In this document: piece by piece, positions 38,567 through 46,563 of the stretch | How positions within the stretch are numbered: the first letter of the stretch is position 1 | How the letters are laid out: every line of letters begins with the position of its first letter | Source of the DNA: Acidovorax sp. Leaf78 | GTDB taxonomy: Bacteria > Pseudomonadota > Gammaproteobacteria > Burkholderiales > Burkholderiaceae_C | Length of the DNA stretch: 64,000 nucleotides | Assembly: GCF_001422735.1 (NCBI RefSeq) | Contig: NZ_LMLZ01000012.1 | Location: 406,517-470,516 of the forward strand | Direction: 5' to 3' | Made by a program: the position numbers and the translations under genes | Notes under the pieces: model-generated | Databases searched by the model: none | Told to the model about the DNA's origin: nothing | What the model saw: only the letters and a program-made list of their open reading frames with translations

Positions 38567-38941
38567 ATGGACCGTATACCAATTTTGCGCATGGGCTCGA
38601 CCCTGCTGGTCACCATCCAGGTGGACATGCAGGACCAGACTGCACTGGCGCTGCAGGACGACCTGGCAGACCGCATTGCCAAGACCGGCGCCAGCGGCGT
38701 GATGATCGATATCTCGGCGCTGGAGATCGTGGATTCCTTTGTCGGCCGCATGCTGGCCAGCATCTCTGGCATTGCCCGCATCTTGTCAGCCACTACGGTG
38801 GTGGTGGGCATGCAGCCTGCAGTGGCCATCACCCTGGTGGAACTGGGACTGTCTCTGGACGGCGTGAAGACCGCCCTGAACGTGGAACGAGGCCTGGCGC
38901 TGCTCGACCGCGCGCGCAAGGAGGCCGGTTTTGTCAGTTGA
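38567..38941 (+). CDS. rsbS: RsbS-like STAS-domain antagonist
   Basis: A single STAS domain of 124 aa. In B. subtilis RsbS joins RsbR in the 1.8-MDa stressosome and holds RsbT until Ser59 is phosphorylated. Here the matching site is Ser57 in DISALEIVDSFVGRM, embedded in the expected context. The start is 18 nt after rsbR, and the end overlaps rsbT by 11 nt, so the trio is tightly coupled. Confidence 0.92.
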   Translation: MDRIPILRMGSTLLVTIQVDMQDQTALALQDDLADRIAKTGASGVMIDISALEIVDSFVGRMLASISGIARILSATTVVVGMQPAVAITLVELGLSLDGVKTALNVERGLALLDRARKEAGFVS

Positions 38942-39335
38942 ACGCGCCGGCACGCTGCCGCTGGAGTCCGAGCAACACATCGTGGCCACACGCCAGACCG
39001 TGCGCTCGCTGTGCCAACTGCTCAAATTTTCGCTGGTCGAGCAGACCAAGATGATCACCGCGGCCAGCGAGCTGTCTCGCAACACGCTGATCCACGGCGG
39101 TGGCGGCCGCATGCGCTGGGAGGTGCTGGAGGCCGGTGCGAAGACGGGTCTTGCCCTGCACTTCGAGGACGATGGCCCTGGCATCGCCGACATGAAGCTG
39201 GCCATGACTGACGGCTGGACGTCGGGGGGTGGCATGGGACTGGGCCTGCCGGGCAGCAAGCGCTTGGTCAGCGACTTTACGGTGGATTCTGCGCCTGGAA
39301 AAGGCACTCGCGTGAGCATCACCAAGTGGAAGTGA
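38931..39335 (+). CDS. rsbT: RsbT-like switch kinase
   Basis: A 134-aa GHKL-type serine kinase. It shows the N-box SELSRNTLIHGGGG, the G1 box DDGPGI and the lid/G2 region GGGMGLGLPGSKRL. In known stressosomes RsbT phosphorylates RsbS and RsbR, is released, and activates an output protein. The TTG start at 38931 is supported by AAGGAGG at 38918-38924, inside rsbS. The usual partner RsbU is absent; a fused RsbX-like gene follows directly. Confidence 0.92.
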   Translation: MSVERAGTLPLESEQHIVATRQTVRSLCQLLKFSLVEQTKMITAASELSRNTLIHGGGGRMRWEVLEAGAKTGLALHFEDDGPGIADMKLAMTDGWTSGGGMGLGLPGSKRLVSDFTVDSAPGKGTRVSITKWK

Positions 39336-40336
39336 GCCTGGGGTGGAGCCATCGACCCTTTCCCATGACGGACGCCAGTTGCGTGGGGGACGCGCGGCGG
39401 TTCTGTGCACGCACGGTGCTCGACTGGGGATGGAGCGAGCTGGACGCGGGGCGCCTGTCCATTGTGGTCACCGAGCTGGGCACCAACCTCGTACGGCACG
39501 CAGAGCAGGGGCAGTTGTGGATTGCTGTGGTGCCTGCCCGGCACGAGGTGGAACTGATCGCACTGGACAAGGGCCCTGGCATGGCGGACGTGCAGCGGTC
39601 CAGCCTGGACGGCATATCCACCGGAACGGGGTCGCCAGGCACAGGCCTGGGCGCCATACGCCGTTTGGCGAGCGATTTCGACATCCATTCCGCGCCGGAA
39701 GGCACGGTGTGCCTGGTGCGGATGCGTGCCTCAGGGCAGCCGCCCGCGTCCGAGCGCCGCTGGGGCGCCGTGAGCATCGCGGCACCTGGCGAGACAGTGT
39801 GTGGGGATGGCTGGGCGGTGGCGGAGGAAGGCAACAGGCTGGCTGCCGTGGTGTCCGACGGCTTGGGGCATGGACCGCACGCTGCACAGGCGTCCGATGC
39901 TGCGCTGGCCGCGTTTGCTGCGGCCCCTTTCGATCCGCTGGAGACCTTGGTTCAGGATGCGCACCGGGGGTTGCAGACAACCCGCGGAGCAGCGCTGTTC
40001 GCCTTGCGGATGGATGCCGGTCAGTTGCACTACGCTGGGGCGGGCAACGTGGTGGGGCGCGTGCTGTCTGGCGTGTACGACCGCTCGATGCTCACACAGC
40101 ACGGCACGGTGGGCGTGCAGTTGCGCAAGACGGAGGTCACCACGCAGGACATGCCCCAGCATGCTCTGGCGGTGCTGCACAGCGATGGCATCACCTCGCG
40201 CTGGAAGGCGGCCGAAGTGGTGCCGCTGCTGCAGCGCGACCCCACGCTGATCGCGGCCTCGTTGCTGTGGCGGCAGATACGTGGTCGCGACGATGCCACC
40301 GTGCTGGTGGTGAAACAGGGGAATGTTCTTGAGTGA
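39326..40336 (+). CDS. Fused GHKL kinase / RsbX-like PP2C phosphatase
   Basis: A 336-aa protein. Residues about 15-140 form a second RsbT/RsbW-like ATPase (VVTELGTNLVRHAEQG, LDKGPGM, GTGLGAIRRLASDFDI). Residues about 150-335 form a SpoIIE/RsbX-type PP2C phosphatase (VVSDGLGHGPHAAQAS, HSDGITSRW, RGRDDATVLVV), with metal-binding Asp residues in place. RsbX resets the stressosome by dephosphorylating RsbS and RsbR, so this protein probably does that while also binding ATP or a partner. The GTG start lies inside rsbT (10-nt overlap); an internal GTG at 39332 is possible. Confidence 0.85.
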   Translation: MEVSLGWSHRPFPMTDASCVGDARRFCARTVLDWGWSELDAGRLSIVVTELGTNLVRHAEQGQLWIAVVPARHEVELIALDKGPGMADVQRSSLDGISTGTGSPGTGLGAIRRLASDFDIHSAPEGTVCLVRMRASGQPPASERRWGAVSIAAPGETVCGDGWAVAEEGNRLAAVVSDGLGHGPHAAQASDAALAAFAAAPFDPLETLVQDAHRGLQTTRGAALFALRMDAGQLHYAGAGNVVGRVLSGVYDRSMLTQHGTVGVQLRKTEVTTQDMPQHALAVLHSDGITSRWKAAEVVPLLQRDPTLIAASLLWRQIRGRDDATVLVVKQGNVLE

Positions 40337-41207
40337 CGATCTGACAACCCGGCTGGACCAAAGCCAGGCCGAGGCGCTGGCCCTGCAGGGCGAGGTGCAG
40401 GCCCTGCGGGCCGAGCTGGAGGAAACCAACCGCGGCGTCGTGGCACTGTATGCCGAGCTGGACGAGCAGGCCGAGCAGTTGCGCCACGCCACGCAGCTCA
40501 AAAGCCGCTTCCTTTCGTACATGAGCCACGAGTTCCGCACGCCCATAGGCGCCACGCTGAGCATCGCCCGCCTGCTGCTCGACCATGTGGACGGCCCGCT
40601 CACCGCGGAGCAGGAGCGCCAGGTGCGCTTCATCCAGAGCACCTGCGAAGAGTTTTCGGTGATGGTGGACGACCTGCTGGATCTGGCCAAGATCGAAGCT
40701 GGCCGGCTCGACGTCTCGCCAGCCTGGTTCGAGATGATGGACCTGTTCGCAGCGCTGCGTGGAATGTTCAAGCCGCTCTTGGACAATGACGAACTCAATC
40801 TGGTGTTCGAGGAGCCCATGGGCCTGCCGCGGCTGTTTACCGATGACCGCAAGCTCTCACAGATTCTGCGCAACTTCGTCTCCAACGCCCTCAAGTTCAC
40901 GGCGCGCGGCGAAGTCAGGGTGTCGGCCACGCTGGAAAGCGGGAACATGGTGCGCTTTTCGGTGTCCGATACTGGCATCGGCATTGCGCCCGAGCACCTG
41001 GAGAGCCTGTTCAACGACTTCTCCCAGGTCAACGCCCCCATTCAAAAGCGGCTGCGCGGCACGGGTCTGGGCCTCGCACTGTCCAAACAACTGGCCGTGT
41101 TGCTGGGCGGCTATGTCAGCGTGCACAGCGTGGTGGGTGAGGGGTCGGTCTTTTCCGTCATCGTTCCTGTCCAGATGCTCCCTGGCAAGGACGGCATCGA
41201 GAGCTGA
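40323..41207 (+). CDS. Soluble histidine kinase with N-terminal coiled coil
   Basis: A 294-aa protein. A coiled coil runs over about residues 10-65 (QAEALALQGEVQALRAELEE). HisKA follows with the phospho-His in FLSYMSHEFRTPIG, then HATPase with N-box NFVSNALKF, G1 DTGIGIAP and G2 GTGLGLALS. There is no transmembrane helix or sensor domain, so input must come from a bound partner; the overlap (14 nt) with the RsbX-like gene makes the stressosome the likely source. There is no receiver of its own; the next gene begins with one. Confidence 0.9.
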   Translation: MFLSDDLTTRLDQSQAEALALQGEVQALRAELEETNRGVVALYAELDEQAEQLRHATQLKSRFLSYMSHEFRTPIGATLSIARLLLDHVDGPLTAEQERQVRFIQSTCEEFSVMVDDLLDLAKIEAGRLDVSPAWFEMMDLFAALRGMFKPLLDNDELNLVFEEPMGLPRLFTDDRKLSQILRNFVSNALKFTARGEVRVSATLESGNMVRFSVSDTGIGIAPEHLESLFNDFSQVNAPIQKRLRGTGLGLALSKQLAVLLGGYVSVHSVVGEGSVFSVIVPVQMLPGKDGIES

Positions 41208-41215
41208 TCCACAAC

Positions 41216-43165
41216 ATGCCTACATCCGCCATGATTTCGCCGACCATAGACCGCAGCTTGCACACGGTCCTTGTGGTCGACGACAACCCCGTCACCCGGT
41301 ATGCGACGGCACGGGTGATTCGTGCCGCGGGGTTTCATACCGAAGAGGCGGACACCGGCTCGGCGGCCATTTCCGCGGCTCAGCGCGATATCTCCGCGGT
41401 AGTGCTGGATGTGCATCTGCCGGACATGGACGGTTTTGAAGTCTGCCGAGTGCTGCGCGCCGACGCGAAGACCGAGCTGACGCCCATCATTCACCTGTCT
41501 GCCACCTATGTGCAGAGTGAGCACAAGGTGGCGGGACTCAATGCCGGGGCCGATGCGTACATGGTGCACCCTGCCGAGCCCGCACTGATGGTGGCCACGC
41601 TGCAGGCGCTGATCCGTGCACGCACGGCCGAAGAAAAGCTGCGGCGCAGCGAGACAAGGTTTCGCGCCATTTACGACCAAGCGCCGGTGGCCATGATGCT
41701 CATCGACGAAGCAGGCCGCTTCGCCGACCTGAATCCCGCCGCAGAGGCGCTGCTGCAGCGCCCGCGCGGCGATCTTATCGGGCAGGTGGTAACGTCGCTG
41801 GCACCCTCGGGATGGCAGGCTTTTGTGCAGAGCTGCATGGAAGCCGGGTCTGCGGTGGACTGGAAGGGCGAGTTCCCGCTTATTCGGGGCGACGGGAAGG
41901 AGGTGTTGCTTGACTGGAGCATGTCCGATCACGTCGAGCCGGGCTTGCGCATCGGCATCGCCACGGACCTGTCCGAGCGCATCGACTTCGAGCGCCGGCG
42001 CGAAGAACTGCTGGAGCGCGAGCAGGCTGCGCGGGTGCTGGCGGAGCGCCACAGCCGCACCAAGGACGACTTTGTGGCGGTGCTGTCGCATGAACTGCGC
42101 ACTCCGCTCACGCTCATTACGGGCTGGGTGCACATGCTCAAACGGCCCAACACCAAACCCGAAATGCTGGCGCGTGGTATCGACGCGATCGAGCGAGGGG
42201 CCAAGGCGCAGGGACGCATCATTTCGGACATCCTGGATGTCTCGCGCATTGCCTCTGGCAAGTTGCGGCTGCACCGCGAATGGGCCAAACCGGGGGAATT
42301 GGTGCGCGTCTCCATCGACGCCGTGCGCGACCAGGCGCAAGCCAAGCAGATCACCCTGGAGGTGATGAGCGGGGACGTCGATGAGCCGGCCTGGCTTGAT
42401 GTCACGCGGTTTCAACAGATCGTGTGGAACCTGGTCACCAATGCCATCAAGTTCTCAGAATCAGGCGGCTTGGTGCAGGTGCGACTGCAACACGACGGAG
42501 ACGAACTCACATTGGTCGTGCAAGACCACGGTGCGGGCATCGACGCGGCTTTTGTGCCCTATCTGTTTCAGCGGTTTACGCAGAGTGGTGCTCCGGGAAA
42601 CCGAGCCCACGGCGGCCTGGGCCTGGGCTTGTCCATTGTCAAGCATCTGGTGGATTTGCATGCCGGCACCATTTCCGCGTCCAGCCAAGGCGCCGGCCAT
42701 GGCACGACCATGACGGCGCGGCTCATGGTGGGATACGAAGAGGCCCAGGCAGCTTCCGACGATGGGCAAGTGGCCTCACCGGTTCATGAATCTCGCATTT
42801 TGCAGGGCAAGGACGTCCTGGTCGTGGACGACAACGCCGACACCAGCGAGATGCTCAGCATCGTTCTCTCCGACGAAGGGGCGCGGGTGCGCGTAGCCGA
42901 CAGCTACGAGGCCGCCCTGGCCCAGTTCGACTTGGCGTGGCCCGATCTGTTCGTGAGCGACATCGGCCTGCCGGGCCGTGACGGCTACGACCTCATCGCC
43001 AAAGTGCGGGAGCTTGAGGCGGCTGCTGGTCGACCGCACTTGCGGTCAATTGCGCTTACCGCCTTTGCGCGGCCCCAGGATCGCGACCGGGCACTGGCGG
43101 CGGGCTTTGATCAGCACCTGGGCAAGCCGCTGCAACCCCACTTGCTGTTGCAGGCCCTGTCCTAG
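41216..43165 (+). CDS. REC-PAS-HK-REC hybrid histidine kinase
   Basis: A 649-aa soluble protein. An N-terminal receiver (about 17-130; VVDDN, the phospho-Asp in VVLDVHLPDMDGF) is followed by PAS (about 145-260), HisKA with His in VAVLSHELRTPLT (about 285), HATPase (NLVTNAIKFSE, DHGAGI, GLGLGLSIV) and a C-terminal receiver (about 535-645; VVDDNADT, Asp in LFVSDIGLPGRDGY). The first REC is the natural phosphate acceptor from the preceding kinase, so the pair forms a relay. No output domain is present. Confidence 0.92.
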   Translation: MPTSAMISPTIDRSLHTVLVVDDNPVTRYATARVIRAAGFHTEEADTGSAAISAAQRDISAVVLDVHLPDMDGFEVCRVLRADAKTELTPIIHLSATYVQSEHKVAGLNAGADAYMVHPAEPALMVATLQALIRARTAEEKLRRSETRFRAIYDQAPVAMMLIDEAGRFADLNPAAEALLQRPRGDLIGQVVTSLAPSGWQAFVQSCMEAGSAVDWKGEFPLIRGDGKEVLLDWSMSDHVEPGLRIGIATDLSERIDFERRREELLEREQAARVLAERHSRTKDDFVAVLSHELRTPLTLITGWVHMLKRPNTKPEMLARGIDAIERGAKAQGRIISDILDVSRIASGKLRLHREWAKPGELVRVSIDAVRDQAQAKQITLEVMSGDVDEPAWLDVTRFQQIVWNLVTNAIKFSESGGLVQVRLQHDGDELTLVVQDHGAGIDAAFVPYLFQRFTQSGAPGNRAHGGLGLGLSIVKHLVDLHAGTISASSQGAGHGTTMTARLMVGYEEAQAASDDGQVASPVHESRILQGKDVLVVDDNADTSEMLSIVLSDEGARVRVADSYEAALAQFDLAWPDLFVSDIGLPGRDGYDLIAKVRELEAAAGRPHLRSIALTAFARPQDRDRALAAGFDQHLGKPLQPHLLLQALS

Positions 43166-43349
43166 GCCGCCGGACCACCTCAGAAAGCCTGACGCGGGAC
43201 GCAGGGGCACGCACAGGGCAAGTGCACTTGCCGCACAGTCGTACGAACGTTCCCCAAAGTCAGGATGATTGCGCGTACGAAAAGTGCGGGCACCGCAAGT
43301 CGGGGCAAGATGAGGGCAATGCGGCCACTCAGGTGGTCCGCTGCGGCTA

Positions 43350-44228
43350 CTACTGTCTGTGCTGGGCGAGGACATTGAGCGGGATGCGCAGATACGCCAC
43401 GCCGTTGTCTTCTGCCGGTGGCAACTGCCCCGCACGGATGTTGACCTGGATCGACGGCAGAATGAGCGTGGGCATTTCGAGCGTCGCATCCCGGGCATTC
43501 CGCAGCGCTACGAACTCGTCTTCGCTGACTCCGTCGCGCACATGGATATTGGACGCGCGCTGCTCCGCAACCGTTGTTTCCCACGCCGCGTCGCGGACTT
43601 CCGGGGGATAGTCGTGGCATACAAACACGCGCGTCTCCGATGGGAGTTCGAGCAGGCGGTGGATTGATCGATACAGCGTATGCGCGTTACCACCTGGAAA
43701 GTCTGCACGCGCGGTGCCGACGTCCGGCATGAACAGCGTGTCGCCGGTGAAAACGGCGTCTTCGATCACGTACGCGAGGTCGGCTGGAGTATGCCCCGGC
43801 ACCCACAGGGCAGTGGCTTTCACGTCACCGATGTGGAAGACCTCTCCGTCTTTGAGCAGGTGATCGAACTGGTTGCCATCGGGCAAGAACGCGGGCCCCA
43901 GGTTGTACAGCTGCTTGAACGTTGCCTGCACCTCGCGGATGCGCTCTCCGATGGCGATCTTGCCGCCGACCTGCTCCTGAACATAGTGGGCGCCAGAGAG
44001 GTGGTCCGCATGGGCATGCGTTTCAAGAATCCACTCCACGGTGATCTCGTTCGCGCGAACGTAGTCGAGCAATGCATCGGCGGACTTCGTGCTGGTGTGG
44101 CCTGACTTGGAGTCGTAGTCCAGAACGGGGTCGATGATGGCGGCGCGCCGGCTCGCCGCGTCGGTCACCACATACGAGACCGTGCCGGTTGTGGTGTCGA
44201 AGAACGATTGGATGGAGATCCGGCTCAT
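43350..44228 (-). CDS. blh: MBL-fold hydrolase, Blh/persulfide dioxygenase type
   Basis: A 292-aa metallo-beta-lactamase-fold protein. The metal motif THAHADHL is followed by further ligands in VPGHTPADL, VFTGDTLFMPDVGTARAD and VCHDYPP, the ETHE1-type pattern. ETHE1-like enzymes oxidise glutathione persulfide to sulfite. In Xylella and Agrobacterium the BigR-controlled Blh does this job. The additional rhodanese-like DUF442 part of some Blh proteins is absent here. It is divergent from bigR with a shared 75-bp regulatory region. Confidence 0.9.
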   Translation of the reverse strand: MSRISIQSFFDTTTGTVSYVVTDAASRRAAIIDPVLDYDSKSGHTSTKSADALLDYVRANEITVEWILETHAHADHLSGAHYVQEQVGGKIAIGERIREVQATFKQLYNLGPAFLPDGNQFDHLLKDGEVFHIGDVKATALWVPGHTPADLAYVIEDAVFTGDTLFMPDVGTARADFPGGNAHTLYRSIHRLLELPSETRVFVCHDYPPEVRDAAWETTVAEQRASNIHVRDGVSEDEFVALRNARDATLEMPTLILPSIQVNIRAGQLPPAEDNGVAYLRIPLNVLAQHRQ

Positions 44229-44248
44229 GATCGGCTCGCTTCAGTATG

Positions 44249-44277
44249 TTGACTTTGATTATATATTTTAATATATT
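44249..44277. promoter_or_regulatory. bigR promoter overlapped by an AT palindrome (BigR operator candidate)
   Basis: A strong sigma-70 promoter for bigR is visible: TTGACT (44249-44254), 17-nt spacer, TATATT (44272-44277). The palindrome ATATAT-TTTA-ATATAT at 44261-44276 covers the spacer and -10, so a bound repressor would block polymerase. The same site lies about 35 bp before the blh start and could control both directions. Known BigR boxes are similarly AT-rich palindromes. Confidence 0.78.
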
Positions 44278-44303
44278 GTTTCCCAGCTACCCAATGCGAT
44301 CAC

Positions 44304-44624
44304 ATGGCAAACCAGTCTCTCACCCTTGACCCGCAGGCATTGCGAAGCGCCGCTGGGCAGGCCGTGGCCACCCTCAAGGTCCTCGCCAACGAGGACCGGC
44401 TGCTTTTGCTGTGCCAGCTTTCGCAGGGCGAAATGTGCGTGAGCGAAATGGAAGAGGCCCTGGGCATTCGCCAGCCAACCTTGTCTCAGCAGCTGGGCGT
44501 ACTGCGATCAGAAGAGGTCGTGTCCACGCGACGTCAGGGCAAGAACATTTACTACTCTGTCGCAGATGCGGCGTTGCTTGACATCCTGGCGGTGCTCTAC
44601 CGCCTGTACTGCCCGAAGGATTGA
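44304..44624 (+). CDS. bigR: ArsR-family persulfide-responsive repressor (BigR/SqrR type)
   Basis: A 106-aa winged-helix repressor (GIRQPTLSQQLGVLRSEEVV recognition region). Two cysteines, Cys45 in GEMCVSEM and Cys103 in LYCPKD, match the pair that forms a di- or tetrasulfide in BigR/SqrR. A third Cys37 lies in the core. Persulfides would release it from the operator at 44261-44276, switching on blh and the downstream transporter genes. Confidence 0.88.
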   Translation: MANQSLTLDPQALRSAAGQAVATLKVLANEDRLLLLCQLSQGEMCVSEMEEALGIRQPTLSQQLGVLRSEEVVSTRRQGKNIYYSVADAALLDILAVLYRLYCPKD

Positions 44625-44626
44625 CC

Positions 44627-45055
44627 ATGGCCATCGACTGGAATGCTTTCACCCCGTGGTCGTCGCTGGCGGGCGGCATGCTGATTGGCGCCGCAGCCGC
44701 GCTGCTGGTTTTGTTCAATGGGCGCATCGCCGGGATCAGCGGGATCCTGGGGGGCATGCTCAAACCTTCAAAAGGGGAGGGGGCGTGGAGGGCGACGTTT
44801 ATCGCGGGCCTGCTGACCGCGCCGCTGGTGTTCGCGCTGTGCCGTGACCTACCGCGGCCTCAGATAGATGCGGACACAGCAGCATTGGTTCTGGCCGGCG
44901 TCCTGGTCGGCGTCGGTACGCGTTACGGCGCGGGCTGCACCAGCGGCCACGGGGTGTGTGGACTCTCCCGGCTGTCATTGCGGTCGTTGGTGACCACGTT
45001 GCTGTTCATGGCCGCTGGGTTTGCGACGGTGTTCGTTGTCCGGCACCTGTTTTGA
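44627..45055 (+). CDS. YeeE/YedE-family membrane protein (PmpA-like)
   Basis: A 142-aa protein with about four hydrophobic helices. Family marks are NGRIAGISGILGGML and GTRYGAGCTSGHGVCGLSRLS with conserved Cys in the pore-lining motif. YeeE-type proteins import thiosulfate or handle sulfur species. The ATG at 44627 has GAAGGA 7 nt upstream; the TTG at 44621 is too close. It pairs with the next gene as two half-proteins, as in the pmpAB arrangement. Confidence 0.87.
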   Translation: MAIDWNAFTPWSSLAGGMLIGAAAALLVLFNGRIAGISGILGGMLKPSKGEGAWRATFIAGLLTAPLVFALCRDLPRPQIDADTAALVLAGVLVGVGTRYGAGCTSGHGVCGLSRLSLRSLVTTLLFMAAGFATVFVVRHLF

Positions 45056-45072
45056 ATCAGGAGGTCTTCACC

Positions 45073-45495
45073 ATGCTTCTTCTTACTGCCTTCGTGTCTG
45101 GCCTGGTGTTCGGCATCGGGCTCATCGTGTCCGGCATGGCCGATCCAAACAAGGTACTTGGCTTTCTCGATCTGGCCGGACCTTGGGACCCGTCATTGGG
45201 TTTTGTGATGGCAGGCGCCATTGGCATCGGGCTGGTGGCCTTTGCCATTGCCAAGCGCAGGACGCAGTCGTTTTTGGGTACGCCGATGAAGCTTCCGGAC
45301 GCCCGCGGCATCGATCGCCGCCTGGTCAGCGGTAGCCTGCTGTTTGGCGTCGGCTGGGGCGTGGCGGGGTTTTGTCCCGGGCCCGCACTGGTGGCCGTCG
45401 GAATGGGCGAGGCCAAAGCCATCATCTTTGTCGCGGCGATGCTTGTCGGCATGGGCATTTTCGAACTGATGGAGCGTTGGAAGGCCGCGCGCTGA
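45073..45495 (+). CDS. YeeE/YedE-family membrane protein (PmpB-like)
   Basis: A 140-aa protein with about four helices: GLVFGIGLIVSGMADPNKVLGFLDLAGPWDP (residues 9-39, split here) and the second half GVGWGVAGFCPGPALVAVG with the conserved Cys. AGGAGG lies upstream of the ATG, 17 nt after the preceding stop. Together with the previous gene it would form a sulfur-species channel in the inner membrane under BigR control. Confidence 0.87.
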   Translation: MLLLTAFVSGLVFGIGLIVSGMADPNKVLGFLDLAGPWDPSLGFVMAGAIGIGLVAFAIAKRRTQSFLGTPMKLPDARGIDRRLVSGSLLFGVGWGVAGFCPGPALVAVGMGEAKAIIFVAAMLVGMGIFELMERWKAAR

Positions 45496-45540
45496 TCCAG
45501 CCATCGGCGCCGTCCAAGGTGCGGCCTTGTGTGCCAGAGC

Positions 45541-46140
45541 TCAGCGCTTGCTGCCGCTGTAGCGCAGCCTCCCGAGCACCATCACCAACGCGGGCTCCGC
45601 GGCTTTGGCATTTTCATCTGCCACCTGGGTCATGACGATCACCGTGGTATCGCCCAGGCTCGCTTTGAAGAAGCGCGCCTCGTGCGGCAGGTCCTGGCCC
45701 AACAGGCTGACCACAAAGCGCTGGGAGACGCCCTTGTTGTCCTGGCCCGCCACTTGGCGGGTAACAGGTGTGGCAGTCGTGGCGCCCATTCGGACCTGCT
45801 GTGCGGTGTTGGCACGTGCTGCGTTCTCGCGATTGCGCGCTGCCGTGGCCGCAAACTTTTCGATGTCCTGGGTGGCCAACAGTGGGCTGAACATCAAGGT
45901 TACGACGGCTTCGTCGGGCCCCTCCACATCGATGCTGCGCAGGCGGGTTCCGTCCTGCGCGACAACGTCTTCGGCCACTTTCCACTCCACGGGATGCTCA
46001 AAGCTCACACCATCCTTGTTGTAGATAACCGTTGGCGCAGCGTGGGCAGCAGGTAGTGCGGTAAGCAAAAATAAGGCGATGGCGGCCAGACACTGGAAGA
46101 GATGGAAGGCAGTGCGGCGGGGCGGGTTGGTGAAAGACAT
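45541..46140 (-). CDS. Exported protein of unknown function
   Basis: A 199-aa protein from ATG 46140. A clear signal peptide (LFQCLAAIALFLLTALPAAHA) ends near residue 34. The mature part begins PTVIYNKDGVSFEHPVEWKV, a pattern seen in PsbP/DUF1795-like small lipid- or pigment-binding folds, and contains FFKASLGDTTVIVMTQVAD. There is no lipobox and no catalytic motif. It is convergent with the YeeE genes and I infer no link to them. Confidence 0.65.
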   Translation of the reverse strand: MSFTNPPRRTAFHLFQCLAAIALFLLTALPAAHAAPTVIYNKDGVSFEHPVEWKVAEDVVAQDGTRLRSIDVEGPDEAVVTLMFSPLLATQDIEKFAATAARNRENAARANTAQQVRMGATTATPVTRQVAGQDNKGVSQRFVVSLLGQDLPHEARFFKASLGDTTVIVMTQVADENAKAAEPALVMVLGRLRYSGSKR

Positions 46141-46563
46141 GGTCAAGACGGTGAAGGGAATCCAAGAACTTCCAGCGAGCGCTGGATGCCCAGCATACCG
46201 CTGCGCAGGTGGTCAGGCGCTCTTCAGCGGCGCTCAAAGTACGAAGTTATGGGTCTTGTATGTACACCGGCGAGGCGTCAAGCCGATGTCATTCAGCGAG
46301 TTGTTGCAGCTGTCGAGAGTGCATGTCGTGACTGCCTGGCAGCCTTACCACAGCGCCATTACAGCGCTCCGGAAAAACAGTCGATAGGCGCATTTCGCAC
46401 TGCGGCTCTCACCTCAGCAGCACACTCTGCCTCCACTTGAAAAGCGGTTAAAACGGCTTTGCAGCACCAAGCGGAAGGCAAGCACAAGCTACCTCTTCTG
46501 ACAGTTTCTACACGATGCTTCGCTGGGTTCAATAGCTTTTGCACATACCACCGCAAAAGCCAG
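46141..46563. other. Upstream region of the LuxI gene with weak lux-box candidates
   Basis: No gene is evident. Two imperfect dyads could be lux-type boxes: CTACCTCTTCTGACAG at 46489-46504, which fits CT-N12-AG and lies 60 bp before the luxI ATG, and CTGCCTGGCAG near 46332-46342. Neither is a strong match. The leftward secreted-protein gene also starts here. Confidence 0.4.

Noticed and set aside
46489-46504. Lux box upstream of luxI
   Set aside because: Only CT-N12-AG is met and the inner bases do not pair well. It is mentioned in the intergenic entry and not called as a site.
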